Shown piece after piece: positions 33,884 through 42,803 of a stretch of 64,000 nucleotides of DNA (its first letter is position 1; each line of letters opens with the position of its first letter). Origin of the DNA: Alistipes timonensis JC136 (GTDB lineage Bacteria; Bacteroidota; Bacteroidia; Bacteroidales; Rikenellaceae); contig NZ_FNRI01000008.1 of assembly GCF_900107675.1 (NCBI RefSeq), positions 1 to 64,000 on the forward strand, written 5' to 3'. Position numbers and translations under genes: made by a program. The notes below the pieces were generated by a model. The model did not search any database and had not been told where the DNA came from. It saw nothing but the letters and a program-made list of their open reading frames with translations.

Positions 33884-35503
33884 TTATCTGTCAATATCGG
33901 GAACCACGTAATCCAGCGTACCGCCGATGGCGATCAGGTCGGCGATCTTCGTCCCCCGGGCGATGGTCTCCAGGCATGAAACGAGCGGCAGGCCCGTCGA
34001 ACGGAACTTCATGCGGTAGGGGAACTTGTCGCCCCGGCTCTCGATAAAGACCCCGAACTCGCCGCGGCTCCCCTCGACGGCGGCGTAGTAGCTGCCCTCG
34101 GGAATGCGGATCACGGGCTTCATCTTCAACTGGTATTCGCCTTCGGGAATGTTGTCGATCAACTGTTCGATGATGTTCATGCTCTGCTCGATCTCGCGCA
34201 TGCGGACCATGTAGCGGGCGAAGCAGTCGCCCTCGGAGAAGAGCACCTCCTCGAAGTCCACCTTGTCGTAAACGGCGTAGGGATGGCGCTTGCGCACGTC
34301 GCAGGCCCATCCCGAAGCGCGGCCCGTGCCGCCCGTGGCGCCGAACGAGACGGCATCCGCGCGCGTCAGCACGCCGGTGCCTTTCAGACGCTCCTGCGCG
34401 ATGACGTTGCCCGTAAATACCTCGTGGTATTCGCGCAGTCTGGGACGCATGTAGGCGATGAATTCCCTGGTCTTGCGCACGAAATCGGGATGAATGTCTG
34501 CCTGCACGCCGCCGATGGTGTTGTAGGTCTGGATCAGGCGGCCGCCGGTGGTCTGCTCGAGGATGTCGAGCACCTTCTCGCGGTCGCGGAAGCCGTAGAA
34601 GAAAGCCGTCAGGGCCCCCATGTCCATGCAGAGGCAGGCGAAGAACAGCAGGTGCGAGTCGATGCGCTGCAACTCGTCCATGATCGTCCGGATGTACTGC
34701 ACGCGTTCGGAGACCTCGACGCCCAGTCCCTTCTCGATGCACATGCACAGCGCATGGCGGTTCTGCGCCGCCCCGAGGTAATCGAGGCGGTCCGTCAGGG
34801 CCAACGTCTGGGGATAGGTCAGCTCCTCGCACATCTTCTCGATGCCGCGGTGGATATAGCCGCAGTGCACGTCGAGTTTTTTGATGATCTCGCCTTCGAG
34901 CGACACGCGGAACCGCAGCACGCCGTGCGTCGCCGGGTGCTGGGGACCGACGTTGATGACATACTCGTCCTCCTCGAAGAGCACGTTGCGCTTGCGGATA
35001 TAGCTGCCGTCAGGTTGCAGCTCGTAGGTCGGCGAACTGTCCTTCGACACCTCGTTACTCATGCGCAGGGGATTCTGCTCCGGATCGTACTCCTTGCGCA
35101 GGGGATATCCCACCCAGTCGTCGCGCAGGAACAGACGCCGCATGTCGGGGTGGTTCAGGAACCGGATGCCGAAATAATCGAACACTTCGCGTTCGTTCAG
35201 CTCGGCGGCCTTCCACAAGTCGCACACCGAGGGCAGCACCGGATGCCCGCGCTCCTCCGTCAGCGTCCTCAGCACGACATTCTCGCCCGTCGCGGTCGCT
35301 TCGAGGTGGTAGACCACGCCGAAACCTGCCTCGCCCCAGTCCATACCCGTGAGGCTGCGCAGGAAATCGAACCCGTCGGCCCGCAGGCGTCCGGCCAGGT
35401 CGTGAAAGCCGTCCGCCGGAACGGTGAACATCCCGTCGCCGCCTTCGGTCCATACGGCGCGGGGCTCCCAGGCCGTAATCTTGTCTATGAGATTGCTATT
35501 CAT
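33884..35503 (-). CDS. nuoC: NADH-quinone oxidoreductase fused subunit CD
   Basis: This 539-residue fusion has an N-terminal NuoC part (about 1-150, with FGIRFLNHPDMRRLFLRDDW) and a C-terminal NuoD part (about 165-539, with GPQHPATHGVLRF, the quinone-site HCGYIHRGIEK and RGEFGVFIESRG). The fusion is common in Bacteroidetes and some Proteobacteria. The start at 35503 is preferred because AAGGAG lies just before it; it overlaps the nuoB stop by 8 bases. Confidence 0.95.
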   Translation of the reverse strand: MNSNLIDKITAWEPRAVWTEGGDGMFTVPADGFHDLAGRLRADGFDFLRSLTGMDWGEAGFGVVYHLEATATGENVVLRTLTEERGHPVLPSVCDLWKAAELNEREVFDYFGIRFLNHPDMRRLFLRDDWVGYPLRKEYDPEQNPLRMSNEVSKDSSPTYELQPDGSYIRKRNVLFEEDEYVINVGPQHPATHGVLRFRVSLEGEIIKKLDVHCGYIHRGIEKMCEELTYPQTLALTDRLDYLGAAQNRHALCMCIEKGLGVEVSERVQYIRTIMDELQRIDSHLLFFACLCMDMGALTAFFYGFRDREKVLDILEQTTGGRLIQTYNTIGGVQADIHPDFVRKTREFIAYMRPRLREYHEVFTGNVIAQERLKGTGVLTRADAVSFGATGGTGRASGWACDVRKRHPYAVYDKVDFEEVLFSEGDCFARYMVRMREIEQSMNIIEQLIDNIPEGEYQLKMKPVIRIPEGSYYAAVEGSRGEFGVFIESRGDKFPYRMKFRSTGLPLVSCLETIARGTKIADLIAIGGTLDYVVPDIDR

Positions 35504-36152
35504 GCTTTTCTTCTCCTTCCACATTCAGATCGTTCCCTTCTGCCGTCAGGTCGCGCCGGAGCAGCTCTTCATACTCCTCCCGACCCATCTGGCGGTTCAC
35601 GCCGCCGAAGAACTTCTGCACCTTCACCTTGCGCTGGAGCTGCATCAGTCCGTAGAGCATCGCCTCGGGGCGCGGCGGGCACCCGGGGATGTAGACATCG
35701 ACGGGCAGGATCTTGTCCACGCCGTCAACCACATGGTACGACCGTTTGAACGGCCCTCCGCTGATGGCGCAGCCGCCCACGGCGATCACGTATTTGGGAT
35801 CGGCCATCTGGTCGTAGAGACGCTTGAGCACCGGGGCCATCTTGTGCGTGATGGTTCCGGCGACCATGATGAAATCGGCCTGCCGCGGGGAGGCGCGGGC
35901 CACTTCGAACCCGAACCGGGCGAAATCGTAACGCGCGGCGCCGACGGCCATGAACTCGATGCCGCAGCAGCTCGTGGCGAACGTCAGGGGCCATAGGCTG
36001 TTGCTGCGGCCCCACTCGATCAGCTCGTCCAGACACCCCACCAGGACGTTGGCGCCGCCCTCGCGCAGTTCGGCGGCCATCCGTTCGATGTATTCGTTGT
36101 CGTTGAAGTCCTCGTACTTCATCGACCTGATTTTCGGTCTCTTTATTTCCAT
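35496..36152 (-). CDS. nuoB: NADH-quinone oxidoreductase subunit B (cluster N2)
   Basis: The start at 36152 gives a 218-residue protein of normal family size and overlaps nuoA by 10 bases; a longer frame would run over nuoA. Cluster N2 ligands are visible: the double Cys in TSCCGIEFM, Cys in AVGGCAISGG and Cys in YIPGCPPRPE. It reduces quinone together with NuoD. Confidence 0.96.
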   Translation of the reverse strand: MEIKRPKIRSMKYEDFNDNEYIERMAAELREGGANVLVGCLDELIEWGRSNSLWPLTFATSCCGIEFMAVGAARYDFARFGFEVARASPRQADFIMVAGTITHKMAPVLKRLYDQMADPKYVIAVGGCAISGGPFKRSYHVVDGVDKILPVDVYIPGCPPRPEAMLYGLMQLQRKVKVQKFFGGVNRQMGREEYEELLRRDLTAEGNDLNVEGEEKHE

Positions 36153-36493
36153 TCCAAAGCTCCTTTCCGCCATGCGTAGGCAAGGCCCAGAATCAGTACC
36201 AACAAGAAAAAGAGGATGCTCACCAGTCCGTAGACACCCAACTCCTGCACGACCACGGCCCACGAGAAGAGGAACACCGTCTCGACGTCGAACATCAGGA
36301 AGAGGATGGCGAAAAGGTAGTAACCCACCTTGAACTGCATCCACGAGCGGCCGCGCGTCGGGATGCCGCATTCGTAGGCTTCCCCCTTCTGGGGATTGTA
36401 CGAGCGCGGCGAGATGGCGCGGGCGATACCCAGCGCGACTGCGACCAATGCAATGGCCGTAAGGATGACGACCACCAACAGCGTAAAATACAT
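36143..36493 (-). CDS. nuoA: NADH-quinone oxidoreductase subunit A
   Basis: The 116-residue first gene of the operon encodes three membrane helices with the conserved loop block KGEAYECGIPTRGRSW and the second block FLMFDVETVFLFSWA. No NuoE, NuoF or NuoG gene is in the operon. The 98 bases upstream hold a small hairpin (36519-36536) but no consensus promoter I can name. Confidence 0.96.
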   Translation of the reverse strand: MYFTLLVVVILTAIALVAVALGIARAISPRSYNPQKGEAYECGIPTRGRSWMQFKVGYYLFAILFLMFDVETVFLFSWAVVVQELGVYGLVSILFFLLVLILGLAYAWRKGALEWK

Positions 36494-36591
36494 AAGCGAT
36501 TGTTTTACGAATTATATCCGGCGTCCCAAAACGCCGCAGATCCGGGAAGACGGCTCCCGGAAGAAACAGACAAAAAGAGGAAAGAGAGGGG

Positions 36592-36951
36592 CTAAATCAG
36601 GATGCGCTCCAACGAGTAGACGTAATACGCCACGGGATCGGCATGCAGGGCACGGGAATAGGTGCGCATTGCGGTACGGACCCCGAATGCGGCATCGACG
36701 GCGGTGCGCACGGCGGCGCGCTGCCGGACGACGGCTTTGTGGTCCGTCTGCACGACGGGCGCCTCGATCGAGGCGCTGCACGAACAGAGCGCGACGGAGA
36801 AATAGTTGCGGACAGCCGCCGGGGGACACGCCGTCACCGTCTCGTCGAGCGAAGGCTGTACACCGCCTGCATCCTGAAACGAGGTGTCTCCAAGATTTCC
36901 CGCCAAAGCGAAGAGCAGCAGGATCAAAACATATCGAAGTCTCTCCAGCAT
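36592..36951 (-). CDS. Small exported protein of unknown function
   Basis: The 119-residue product starts with a hydrophobic segment (residues 7-18) that could be a signal peptide or anchor. A Cys-containing middle follows (ALCSCSAS) and then an Arg/Ala-rich end. No family is recognised. It stands alone between nuoA and the superoxide dismutase gene on the same strand. GC-rich frames on both strands are open here, so coding status is uncertain. Confidence 0.45.
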   Translation of the reverse strand: MLERLRYVLILLLFALAGNLGDTSFQDAGGVQPSLDETVTACPPAAVRNYFSVALCSCSASIEAPVVQTDHKAVVRQRAAVRTAVDAAFGVRTAMRTYSRALHADPVAYYVYSLERILI

Positions 36952-37073
36952 TCCGTCCGAATCGCAGTTTATGCGGTGCGAAGATACGGTCTTTTATGCA
37001 GAAAAAACACCCTGCGGACGAAAAAAGACGCAAAAAGGCGAATTTTGATTACATCTGCACCATTCCGGACAAT

Positions 37074-37110
37074 GAAAAATGCCGCCTCCCCGAAACGGGG
37101 AAGCGGCATT
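37074..37110 (-). terminator. Terminator of the rubredoxin-sod unit
   Basis: On the minus strand a stem of about 14 pairs with one bulged base (37096-37110 with 37079-37092) and a 3-base loop is followed by TTTTT. It starts 23 bases past the sod stop. Confidence 0.8.
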
Positions 37111-37132
37111 CTCACACAGCCTGTCCGGAAGG

Positions 37133-37744
37133 CTATTCCTTCGCATAGCGGTCCTCGACGACACGCCAGTCGATGACGTCCCACAGCGCCCCCACGGCGT
37201 CGGCGCGGCGGTTGCGGTAGTCGATGTAGTAGGCATGTTCCCAGACATCGAGCGCCAGCAGCGGCTTCATGCCCCGGCACATCGGATTGCCGGCGTTCTG
37301 TTCGCTGACGATCACCAACTCGCCCGGCTCGTTCTCGGCCAGCCACACCCAGCCCGAACCGAACAGCCCGGCGGCGGCCTGCGTCATGCGGGTTTTCAAT
37401 TCGTCGAACGAGCCGAAATTGCGGTTGATGGCCTCCAAAAGTTCGTTCGAAGGCTCCTTTTGCGGTTTCGGGGAGAGCTCCCCGAAGAAAAATTCGTGAT
37501 TCCAGGCCTGCGCGGCGTTGTTGAAGACCGCGCCGTCGGCCGAGAGGACGATGTCTTCGAGCGGCTGGCCGGCAAAGGGCGTATCGAGGATCAGCTCGTT
37601 GAGCTTGGCGACATAGCCCGCATAGTGCTTGTCGTGGTGGTAGTGCATCGTCTCCTCGGAGATCGCCGGCGCAAGCGCGTCGTAAGCATAGGGCAGCTCT
37701 TGCGGGATGAAGCGCGGTTCGGCTGCGGTATCGGTCGTTGCCAT
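37133..37744 (-). CDS. sodB: Superoxide dismutase (Fe/Mn family)
   Basis: The 203-residue protein (start at 37744; a frame 15 codons longer overlaps the rubredoxin stop) has the four metal ligands in context: MHYHHDKHYAGYV (first His), AQAWNHEFFF (second His) and DVWEHAYYIDYRNRR (Asp and third His). It converts superoxide to peroxide and oxygen in the cytoplasm. Rubredoxin immediately upstream suggests a joint oxygen-stress role. Fe versus Mn use cannot be read with certainty; many Bacteroidetes enzymes accept both. Confidence 0.94.
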   Translation of the reverse strand: MATTDTAAEPRFIPQELPYAYDALAPAISEETMHYHHDKHYAGYVAKLNELILDTPFAGQPLEDIVLSADGAVFNNAAQAWNHEFFFGELSPKPQKEPSNELLEAINRNFGSFDELKTRMTQAAAGLFGSGWVWLAENEPGELVIVSEQNAGNPMCRGMKPLLALDVWEHAYYIDYRNRRADAVGALWDVIDWRVVEDRYAKE

Positions 37745-37779
37745 AATCAAAGGTATTATGAATAAGGTGATAAATTGAG

Positions 37780-37962
37780 TCATATACAATTGTTTTCGGA
37801 TTCTTCATCGGCTTCGAAAGCCCATTTGCCCTTGCCGCAGACGGGGCACACCCAATCGTCGGGCAGCGCATCGAACGGCGTGTTCCGACCCACGTCGTGC
37901 TCCGGATCGCCCAGCGCGGGATCGTAAATGTATTTGCAGTAAGTGCAGCGGTATTTTCGCAT
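37780..37962 (-). CDS. Rubredoxin
   Basis: The 60-residue protein has both Cys pairs of the single-iron site, CTYC (6-9) and CPVC (39-42), with the usual YDPALGDPEHDVGRNTPFDA linker and DDW before the second pair. It is a small electron carrier, here probably feeding peroxide or superoxide reduction. It lies 35 bases upstream of sod. Confidence 0.95.
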   Translation of the reverse strand: MRKYRCTYCKYIYDPALGDPEHDVGRNTPFDALPDDWVCPVCGKGKWAFEADEESENNCI

Positions 37963-38012
37963 CGTTTCCCGGAATTAAAATTCTCCGACATCCCCAACAA
38001 ATAGGATGCCTG

Positions 38013-38045
38013 TTTGAGAATTTCCGAATATTTTTTGTATTTTTG
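38013..38045 (+). promoter_or_regulatory. Promoter of tnaA
   Basis: TTG (38014-38016, within TTTG) and TATTTTTG (38038-38045), spaced by 21 bases. The tnaA ATG is 43 bases after the -7 element, leaving no room for a TnaC-type leader peptide. Confidence 0.65.
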
Positions 38046-38087
38046 AGCAACCCAACCTACAAACCGAAACCTAAAACCCTCCCTACG

Positions 38088-39467
38088 ATGCCACTTCCTT
38101 ATGCAGAGCCCTACAAGATCAAAATGACCGAGGCCATCCGCACCTCCACGCGCGAGGAGCGCGAAGCCTGGCTCCGGAAAGCCCGTTACAACCTCTTCAA
38201 ACTGCGCTCGGACCAGGTCACGATCGACCTGCTGACCGACTCGGGCACAGGCTCGATGTCCGACCGCCAGTGGGCCGCGATGATGACCGGCGACGAAAGC
38301 TATGCCGGAGCGTCGTCCTATTTCCGGCTCCGCGAGACCGTCACGCGCCTCTTCGGCATGCCGTGGTTCCTGCCCACGCACCAGGGGCGTGCCGCCGAGA
38401 ACGTGATCTTCTCCGCACTGCTCAAACCGGGCGACATCGTCCCCGGCAACTCGCATTTCGACACCACGAAGGGGCATATCGAGTTTCGCCACTGCCACGC
38501 CGTGGACTGCACGATCGACGCCGCGGCCGACACCCAGCTGGAACTGCCGTTCAAAGGCGAGATGGACCTCGGCAAACTCGAAAAGGCGCTCCGCGAAAAC
38601 CCGCGCGAGAAAGTGCCGTGCGTGGTGCTGACCGTCACCAACAACACGGCCGGAGGCCAGCCCGTGTCGATGCGCAACATCCGCGAAACGGCCGAACTGT
38701 GCCGCCGCTACGGAGTGCCCCTGCTGATGGATTCGGCGCGCTTCGCCGAAAACGCCTACTTCATCAAAACCCGCGAGGAGGGTTACGCCTCGAAGACGAT
38801 CAAAGAGATCGTGCACGAGATGTTCACCTATGCCGACATCATGACCATCTCGGCCAAGAAGGACGGTGTCGTGAACATGGGCGGCTTCGTGGCGATGCGC
38901 TCCGAGGAGCTTTTCAAACAGGCCATATCGTTCAGCATCCTATTCGAAGGCTACGTCACCTACGGCGGCATGTCGGGACGCGACATGGATGCGCTGGCCG
39001 TGGGGCTGGACGAGAATACGGAGTTCGGACAGCTCGACGCCCGCATCCGGCAGGTGAAACTGCTGGGCGGCCTGCTGGATGAATACGGCGTCCCCTACCA
39101 GCGGCCGGCCGGCGGACATGCGATCTTCGTCGACGCCAAAAAAGTGCTTCCGAATCTCCCCAAGGAACAGTTCATCGCCCAGACGCTCGCCGTGGAGCTC
39201 TATCTCGAAGCGGGCATCCGCGGCGTGGAGATCGGCTCGATCCTCGCCGACCGCGACCCCGACACCCACGAGAACCGCTACCCCGCACTCGAACTGCTGC
39301 GGCTGGCCATCCCCCGCCGGGTCTACACCGACAACCACATCCGCGTGATCGCCGCCGCCTGCCGCAACATCTACGAGCGCCGCGCAGAGATCACCACGGG
39401 TTACCGCATCACCTTCGAGGCGCCGATCCTGCGCCACTTCACCGTCGAACTCGATAAAATCCGATAA
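38088..39467 (+). CDS. tnaA: Tryptophanase
   Basis: The 459-residue PLP enzyme splits tryptophan into indole, pyruvate and ammonia. Family marks are DLLTDSGTGSMSDRQW, PTHQGRAAEN, NNTAGGQPVSM, MDSARFAENAYFIK and the PLP lysine in ISAKKDGVVNMGG. Tyrosine phenol-lyase is the alternative; the SARFAEN block and the VEIGSILADRDP segment fit tryptophanase and not TPL (VENAYF, MERG). The ATG at 38088 is chosen because the promoter overlaps an upstream in-frame TTG. A sialate O-acetylesterase follows after 6 bases. Confidence 0.93.
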   Translation: MPLPYAEPYKIKMTEAIRTSTREEREAWLRKARYNLFKLRSDQVTIDLLTDSGTGSMSDRQWAAMMTGDESYAGASSYFRLRETVTRLFGMPWFLPTHQGRAAENVIFSALLKPGDIVPGNSHFDTTKGHIEFRHCHAVDCTIDAAADTQLELPFKGEMDLGKLEKALRENPREKVPCVVLTVTNNTAGGQPVSMRNIRETAELCRRYGVPLLMDSARFAENAYFIKTREEGYASKTIKEIVHEMFTYADIMTISAKKDGVVNMGGFVAMRSEELFKQAISFSILFEGYVTYGGMSGRDMDALAVGLDENTEFGQLDARIRQVKLLGGLLDEYGVPYQRPAGGHAIFVDAKKVLPNLPKEQFIAQTLAVELYLEAGIRGVEIGSILADRDPDTHENRYPALELLRLAIPRRVYTDNHIRVIAAACRNIYERRAEITTGYRITFEAPILRHFTVELDKIR

Positions 39468-39473
39468 CGAACC

Positions 39474-40901
39474 ATGAAACGAATCCTTCTCACACTGGCC
39501 GCGCTCGGCACGGCCCTCACGATGCAGGCGAAAGTCGTCCTGCCCGGCATCTTCGGCGACAACATGGTGCTCCAGCAGCAGTCCGAAGCGCAGTTCTGGG
39601 GCAAGGCCGCTCCCGGAAAGAAAGTCACCATCCGCCCCTCGTGGAGCGCCAAACCCGTAACGGCCACCGCCGGCCGCGACGGCCGCTGGCAGGCCGCCGT
39701 GCCCACTCCGGAGGCCGGAGGCCCCTATACCGTCGAACTGAGCGACGGCGAGCCGCTGACGCTCCGCGACGTACTGATCGGCGAAGTGTGGCTCTGCTCC
39801 GGGCAGTCGAACATGGAGATGCCCATGCGCGGCTTCCTCAACCAGCCCGTCGAAGGCTCGGCGGACGCAATCATCCGGGTCAAGGCCGCAACGCCGATCC
39901 GCCTCTGCACCGTGAAACGCGCCACGGCACGCACCCCGCAGGAGGAGTGCACGGCGCAATGGCAGCAGAACACCCCCGAAGCCGTCGCCGCGACGAGCGC
40001 CACGGCCTACTATTTCGCACGTTATCTCCAGGAGGTGCTGGAAGTTCCCGTAGGCATCATCGTCACCTGCTGGGGCGGCACGCCCGTCGAAACGTGGATG
40101 GACCGCGAAACGATGAGCGGCTTCAAGGAGTTCGACCTCTCGTTCCTCGACGGCGAAGCCAGGATCGAGAAACCGGAAATGAAGCCCTGCGGACTCTACA
40201 ACGCCATGATCGCACCGCTCGTGCCCTATACCGTCAAAGGATTTCTCTGGTACCAGGGCGAATCGAACCGGCTGCGGCCCGCCCAGTACCGGGCGCTGAT
40301 GCCGGCCTTCGTGAAGATGCTCCGCGAACGCTGGGCGCAGGGCGAACTGCCGTTCTACTACGTGCAGATCGCGCCCTACCGCTATGAAAATTCCAACGAA
40401 GCGGCGGGCTCGGTCCTGCTGCGCGAGGCCCAGCTGCACAACCTCGGGGACATTCCCTCGAGCGGCATGGCCGTGACGATGGACATCGGCAACGAAAACT
40501 GCATCCACCCGGCCCGGAAAGAGGAGGTCGGCACACGCCTGGCATGGCTGGCGCTGACGAAAACCTACGGCATGAAGGGGATTGACGCCGACACGCCGGT
40601 TTATGAAAAGATGGAGGTTGCCGACGGCAAAGCCTATTTGACCTTCCGCACGGGCCGCGAGGGCCTCGCCCCGCTGGGCGACACGCTCACGGGCTTCGAG
40701 ATCGCCGGCGCCGACCGCGTGTTCCACCCCGCCACGGCCCGGATCGAAAAGGGCAAAGGCCGCCTGATCGTCACGAGCGACGCCGTTGCGGAGCCCGTGG
40801 CCGTGCGCTACGCCTTCCGCAACTATGCCGAAGCGACCCTGTTCAACAGTTCGGGCATCCCCGCCTCCTCGTTCCGCACCGACGACTGGGAGGTGAAATA
40901 A
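39474..40901 (+). CDS. Secreted sialate O-acetylesterase-like SGNH hydrolase
   Basis: The 475-residue protein has a signal peptide (to MQAK, about 20), a beta-sandwich N-terminal part and an SGNH core. Its nucleophile lies in VWLCSGQSNMEMPM; GVIV-type GIIVTCWGGTPVETW and WYQGESN (about 255-261) are the next blocks. Family members remove O-acetyl groups from sialic acids or plant glycans. The start follows the tnaA stop by 6 bases, so the two are likely co-transcribed. Confidence 0.88.
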   Translation: MKRILLTLAALGTALTMQAKVVLPGIFGDNMVLQQQSEAQFWGKAAPGKKVTIRPSWSAKPVTATAGRDGRWQAAVPTPEAGGPYTVELSDGEPLTLRDVLIGEVWLCSGQSNMEMPMRGFLNQPVEGSADAIIRVKAATPIRLCTVKRATARTPQEECTAQWQQNTPEAVAATSATAYYFARYLQEVLEVPVGIIVTCWGGTPVETWMDRETMSGFKEFDLSFLDGEARIEKPEMKPCGLYNAMIAPLVPYTVKGFLWYQGESNRLRPAQYRALMPAFVKMLRERWAQGELPFYYVQIAPYRYENSNEAAGSVLLREAQLHNLGDIPSSGMAVTMDIGNENCIHPARKEEVGTRLAWLALTKTYGMKGIDADTPVYEKMEVADGKAYLTFRTGREGLAPLGDTLTGFEIAGADRVFHPATARIEKGKGRLIVTSDAVAEPVAVRYAFRNYAEATLFNSSGIPASSFRTDDWEVK

Positions 40902-40908
40902 CAACCAG

Positions 40909-40936
40909 CGGGCCGGATTCAGTCGAATCCGGCCCG
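40909..40936. terminator. Hairpin between convergent esterase and integrase
   Basis: A 12-base perfect stem (40909-40920 with 40925-40936) with a 4-base loop separates the two convergent genes. T-runs are poor on both sides. Confidence 0.55.
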
Positions 40937-40941
40937 TTGCG

Positions 40942-42150
40942 TCATATCCGGTTCAGCGCCGACAGGATCTTCCGGTTGGCGCAGTCGATCACCGAACTTT
41001 CCAGCGACGAGAGATAAATCCGGGTCGTGTGCTCGGAGGTGTGTCCCATGCCCGCGCTGATGACCGTAATGGGTATCCGGTGGTTGCGCGCCGCCGTCGC
41101 CCAGCTGTGGCGCGACGTGTAGGACGAGAGACTGCCCTCGAACCCGAGACGCTGCGAAAGCCGTTTCAGCTGGCGGTTGTAATAGTTCAGCGCCACCTGA
41201 TACTGCGCATAGGCCCTGCCGGGCTCCTCGGCGGTCAGCAGCGGAAAAACATAGGGCGTGCTCCGGGTGCGCCATTCGTACCGCCGGATGATCTCCCGCA
41301 TGCACGTCTCCAGACGCACGGTCATCAGCTGTCCCGTCTTGCGCCGCACGTAATGAATCTCACCGCCCGAAAGGTCGCGCTTTCGCAGGAAAGCCATGTC
41401 GACAAACGCCATTCCGCGGGTGCAATAACTGAAAATAAAGAGGTCGCGGGCCAGCGCCAGGGCGGCCGAAGCGCTCAGGTCGAGGTTCCGGAGACGGCCG
41501 ATAAGCCGCTCGTCGACGGCCCGTTTCCGGGTGTGGTCGATGCCCGTATAGACGCCGCTGAACGGAAAACACTGCTCTGTAAGATGCTGCCGCACCGCTT
41601 TGTTGTAGACGGCGCGGAGGTTGCGCATGTAGAACGACACGGTGTTACGCACGACACCCCGCTGCATGAGGTAGGCGCTGTACTCCTCGACCAGCGGCTC
41701 GGTGAAGGCTGCGAAAGGAAGGTCCGCACCGCCGAGAAAGTCCGAGAAACTATTGAGCGTACGTGCATAATTGCGCGCCGTCCCTAACCGCCCCTCGGAG
41801 GTCATCCGGGTTATCTGGCTACGCAGGAATGCCAATACGGCAATGTCCCGGCGCGGCATACGGAAGCGGGCGACGATCTCGTCCGCCGTGTAGGGATGGC
41901 CCCCGAGCATCAGGTCGCGGACGATACGCTGCAGCAGGGCCACGTCGCCGTCGATGCGGAGCCGAAGCACGGACGCCTCGCCCGGAAGCGGCCGGACATG
42001 CCCGGCATCAGCGTCCCACCACTCGGGGAAGATGCGGATGCGGGTGGCGACACGGCGGACCTGACGGTCGTGCGTCACCTGATAATAGATACTCCCGGCT
42101 TTGCCCGGGACACGCGAAGTGCGGAATTTCACCTTTACGGAAGTTGTCAT
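40942..42150 (-). CDS. Solitary tyrosine recombinase
   Basis: The 402-residue protein has a Bacteroidetes integrase layout: an N-terminal arm-binding-like part (about 1-95), a SAM-like core-binding domain (about 103-195) and a catalytic domain. Active-site residues are all present: R245 (CTRGMAF), K271 region, R347-H348 (YTSRHSW), H370 (MGHTS) and Y379 (RIYL). Base composition is like the surrounding chromosome, unlike the first integrase. It has no mobile-element cargo, tRNA or obvious att repeats next to it. Solitary recombinases of this type in Bacteroidetes often invert promoters, but I found no invertible segment here. Confidence 0.9.
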   Translation of the reverse strand: MTTSVKVKFRTSRVPGKAGSIYYQVTHDRQVRRVATRIRIFPEWWDADAGHVRPLPGEASVLRLRIDGDVALLQRIVRDLMLGGHPYTADEIVARFRMPRRDIAVLAFLRSQITRMTSEGRLGTARNYARTLNSFSDFLGGADLPFAAFTEPLVEEYSAYLMQRGVVRNTVSFYMRNLRAVYNKAVRQHLTEQCFPFSGVYTGIDHTRKRAVDERLIGRLRNLDLSASAALALARDLFIFSYCTRGMAFVDMAFLRKRDLSGGEIHYVRRKTGQLMTVRLETCMREIIRRYEWRTRSTPYVFPLLTAEEPGRAYAQYQVALNYYNRQLKRLSQRLGFEGSLSSYTSRHSWATAARNHRIPITVISAGMGHTSEHTTRIYLSSLESSVIDCANRKILSALNRI

Positions 42151-42224
42151 AATTTAAAGAATTTTGTTCCGAAAGGTCGCAATTATCATACATTTCGCAT
42201 AAGTGCCCGACAGCCGACCGACAC

Positions 42225-42254
42225 AAAAACCCCGGAGTTCGCACTCCGGGGTTT
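42225..42254. terminator. Terminator downstream of the small membrane-protein gene
   Basis: A 12-base perfect stem (42227-42238 with 42243-42254) with loop TCGC ends in T-rich sequence on both strands. It lies 17 bases past the membrane-protein stop and upstream of the integrase start. Confidence 0.75.
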
Positions 42255-42271
42255 GTTTTATAACAAGCCTC

Positions 42272-42754
42272 TTACATGCAGACCAGCATCAGGGCGATCA
42301 TCGGCACCACAGGCCACCACGTACGCCGACGCTCCTCCACAGGAAACAGCCGGGCGATGTCCTCCGAACGTTCGAAGTAACGCAACACTCCGAACCACAA
42401 GGCGCACATCACCCCGTTGACCAGCACCGAACTCACCATATCCGGAGTTTCCGGAAAACGCCCGAAAACCAAACGGAACAGGGCTATGAAATGCGCCGCA
42501 CCTTTCAGTCCCGCATACAGGCTGACCAACTGCACGGCATAAGCACTCCGCTTCAGCAGCAACCCCAGCAGCGACACCGGCAGCAGGGCTGCAAGGAGTG
42601 TGCCGAGGTCAAGGGCGGCAGTCGTCCACGTCGTCGGCAGGGAGCCGGAAACAATCCGTGCGAGCAGCCACGACCACATCCGGAAAACACCGTAAGCGCC
42701 GAACAGCCATACGGGTCCGGGCATCGCATAAAGGGCGGAAAGCAATTTTTTCAT
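42272..42754 (-). CDS. Small integral membrane protein of unknown function
   Basis: The 160-residue protein has four likely membrane segments (about 12-35, 45-68, 72-92, 108-125) and a last one near the C-terminus (148-160). No conserved motif is recognised. It lies 49 bases after asd on the same strand and could be co-transcribed with it. Confidence 0.65.
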   Translation of the reverse strand: MKKLLSALYAMPGPVWLFGAYGVFRMWSWLLARIVSGSLPTTWTTAALDLGTLLAALLPVSLLGLLLKRSAYAVQLVSLYAGLKGAAHFIALFRLVFGRFPETPDMVSSVLVNGVMCALWFGVLRYFERSEDIARLFPVEERRRTWWPVVPMIALMLVCM

Positions 42755-42803
42755 AGCTTCGGGTCGTTATCAGGTCCGGCGGCGGGACTCCGCCGCCGGA
42801 GGG

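Noticed and set aside
38046..38087. TnaC-type leader peptide before tnaA
   Set aside because: The leader is about 40 bases with no Trp-containing short frame.
36969..38816. Open frame of 615 codons across the sod, rubredoxin and tnaA region on the minus strand
   Set aside because: It overlaps sod and rubredoxin in another frame and tnaA in antisense; the real genes explain the region.
38088..39467. Tyrosine phenol-lyase instead of tryptophanase
   Set aside because: The SARFAENAYF and VEIGSILADRDP blocks match tryptophanase; TPL-specific positions are not present.
42151..42271. Invertible promoter segment next to the second integrase
   Set aside because: The only inverted repeat found is a compact terminator hairpin with a 4-base loop; no pair of separated inverted repeats flanks a promoter.
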